DNA from: Aequorivita sp.
Lineage (GTDB): Bacteria > Bacteroidota > Bacteroidia > Flavobacteriales > Flavobacteriaceae
DNA length: 7,474 nt
Assembly: GCA_002733915.1 (NCBI GenBank)
Contig: NVXN01000010.1
Location: forward strand, 27,906 to 35,379
Direction: 5' to 3'
Below, piece after piece: positions 6,610 to 7,474 of this stretch (position 1 is its first letter; every line of letters begins with the position of its first letter). The notes below the pieces were generated by a model. The model saw only the letters and a program-made list of their open reading frames with translations. It was not told where the DNA came from and searched no databases. The position numbers and the translations under genes are program-made.

Positions 6610-7474
6610 TACTCAGCTTCATAAACTTTTTCACCGTTAATAAATGTGGCGACCACTTTTATATTCGGAAGTTCATTTTCATCAACTTTCATAATATCTT
6701 TATCGAGAATGGTGAAATCTGCAAATTTTCCTACCTCTATACTTCCCTTTTCATCTTCTTCAAAATTGGCAAAAGCAGCCCAAATGGTCATTCCTCGTAA
6801 TGCTTCTTCGCGGGTTAAAGCATCCTTCATTTGAAATCCGTTTTCAGGATAATTTTTCAAATCTTTTCGGGCTACAGCTGCATAAAAAGTGTACATTGGG
6901 TTTACCTGTTCCACGGGGAAATCTGTACCCAAAGCAATTCTTCCCGTCTTCTCCAATAATTCCTTATATGCATAGGCTCCTTTTATACGTTCCGCTCCCA
7001 CTCTATCCTCGGCCCAATACATATCGCTGGTGGCGTGCGTGGGCTGTACGGAAGGAAGGATATTGTTGTTATCATCAAAATAATTGAAATCTTCTGCTGA
7101 AATAATCTGCGCATGTTCCACTCTCCAGCGTCTGTCGGTTTTTCCTTCCAATGCTTTTTTATATGCCCGTAACACAGCAATATTTGCGGAATCACCGATG
7201 GCGTGCGTATTCATTTGAAACTCGGAAGTTGCAATTTTTTCTGCTAAAAATTTTAAACTGTCGGCATTAGCAATCATGGCGCCATAATGTCCCGGCATAT
7301 CGCTATACGGCTCGCGCATCGCGGCACCACGGGAACCCAGAGCACCATCGGAATAAACCTTAAAGGAACGCACGTTTAATCTATCGGTTTTGTAAATTCC
7401 TTTGCTTAAATAATAATCACGATTTTGGGGACTGTTGCTGACCATTGCGTACATTCTGAGCTTAAATTTTCCTC
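6609..7474 (-). CDS. YtcJ-like metal-dependent amidohydrolase, 5' part outside the window
   Basis: The C-terminal part of an amidohydrolase of the YtcJ/amidohydrolase_3 type. The frame stays open to the right edge: the residues before Met 7454 read KFKLR, so this Met is internal. Family members are usually about 540 residues, so roughly half is missing, including the N-terminal HxH metal motif. Visible motifs, numbered from Met 7454, are K32 in FKVYSDGALGSRGA (probable metal-bridging or structural lysine), H84 in NTHAIGD, H114 in RVEHAQ, VQPTHATSDMYW (136-147) and D178 in GTDFPVE, the likely catalytic aspartate. The GSIEVGKFADFTILDKDI segment near the end is the C-terminal strand domain typical of the superfamily. 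It hydrolyses an amide, formamide or similar bond; the substrate is unknown. A signal or lipobox, if any, lies outside the window. It is coupled to the YkgJ-like gene downstream. Confidence 0.9.
   Translation of the reverse strand, partial: GKFKLRMYAMVSNSPQNRDYYLSKGIYKTDRLNVRSFKVYSDGALGSRGAAMREPYSDMPGHYGAMIANADSLKFLAEKIATSEFQMNTHAIGDSANIAVLRAYKKALEGKTDRRWRVEHAQIISAEDFNYFDDNNNILPSVQPTHATSDMYWAEDRVGAERIKGAYAYKELLEKTGRIALGTDFPVEQVNPMYTFYAAVARKDLKNYPENGFQMKDALTREEALRGMTIWAAFANFEEDEKGSIEVGKFADFTILDKDIMKVDENELPNIKVVATFINGEKVYEAE

Noticed and set aside
6326..6640. Plus-strand open frames opposite the YkgJ-like gene
   Set aside because: They are Cys/Phe/Ser-rich translations typical of the antisense of Lys/Glu-rich codons; the minus-strand gene has clear family motifs.

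Overview
The window looks like chromosomal DNA from a Bacteroidota bacterium, most likely a member of the Flavobacteriaceae. It is AT-rich, most starts lack a Shine-Dalgarno sequence, and one promoter fits the Bacteroidota pattern (TTTG at -33, TAnnTTTG at -7). DUF2851 is also a family I associate with Bacteroidota. The genus cannot be fixed from the sequence alone. No phage, transposon, CRISPR, rRNA or tRNA signature was found, and the genes look like ordinary housekeeping or envelope genes.

Left block (13-3230), all on the minus strand. Read in the direction of transcription, it holds a PLP-dependent cystathionine beta-synthase-like enzyme with a C-terminal CBS-domain pair, a strong intrinsic terminator, a small DUF202 membrane protein and a DUF2851 protein. 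The enzyme has its own well-formed promoter just upstream of ATG 3184. The terminator separates it from the DUF202-DUF2851 pair.

Non-coding gap (3185-3559). This is the only gene-free stretch over 300 bases. It holds the enzyme promoter, six tandem copies of an AT-rich 11-bp unit (3351-3416), and a small hairpin that pairs fully only on the minus strand, downstream of the permease gene.

Middle block (3560-6037). A minus-strand LolC/LolE/FtsX-type permease and a plus-strand DUF1343 (NamZ-like, GH171) lipoprotein are divergent. Their start codons lie only 9 bases apart, so each gene's promoter should lie inside the other's coding sequence. Both products belong to the cell envelope: one would extract lipoproteins from the inner membrane, the other is a lipoprotein likely to act on peptidoglycan sugars.

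Right block (6047-7474). An imperfect 23-bp inverted repeat built on a 6-bp CAGT-containing period fills the space between the convergent lipoprotein gene and a minus-strand pair. The pair is a YtcJ-like amidohydrolase, cut by the window edge, followed by a YkgJ-type cysteine-cluster protein. They overlap by one base (TAATG), so they are probably translationally coupled.

No clearly new system is visible. The most interesting items are the 11-bp tandem array, the hexamer-based inverted repeat, the shared divergent start region, and a nuclease-like motif pattern in DUF2851.
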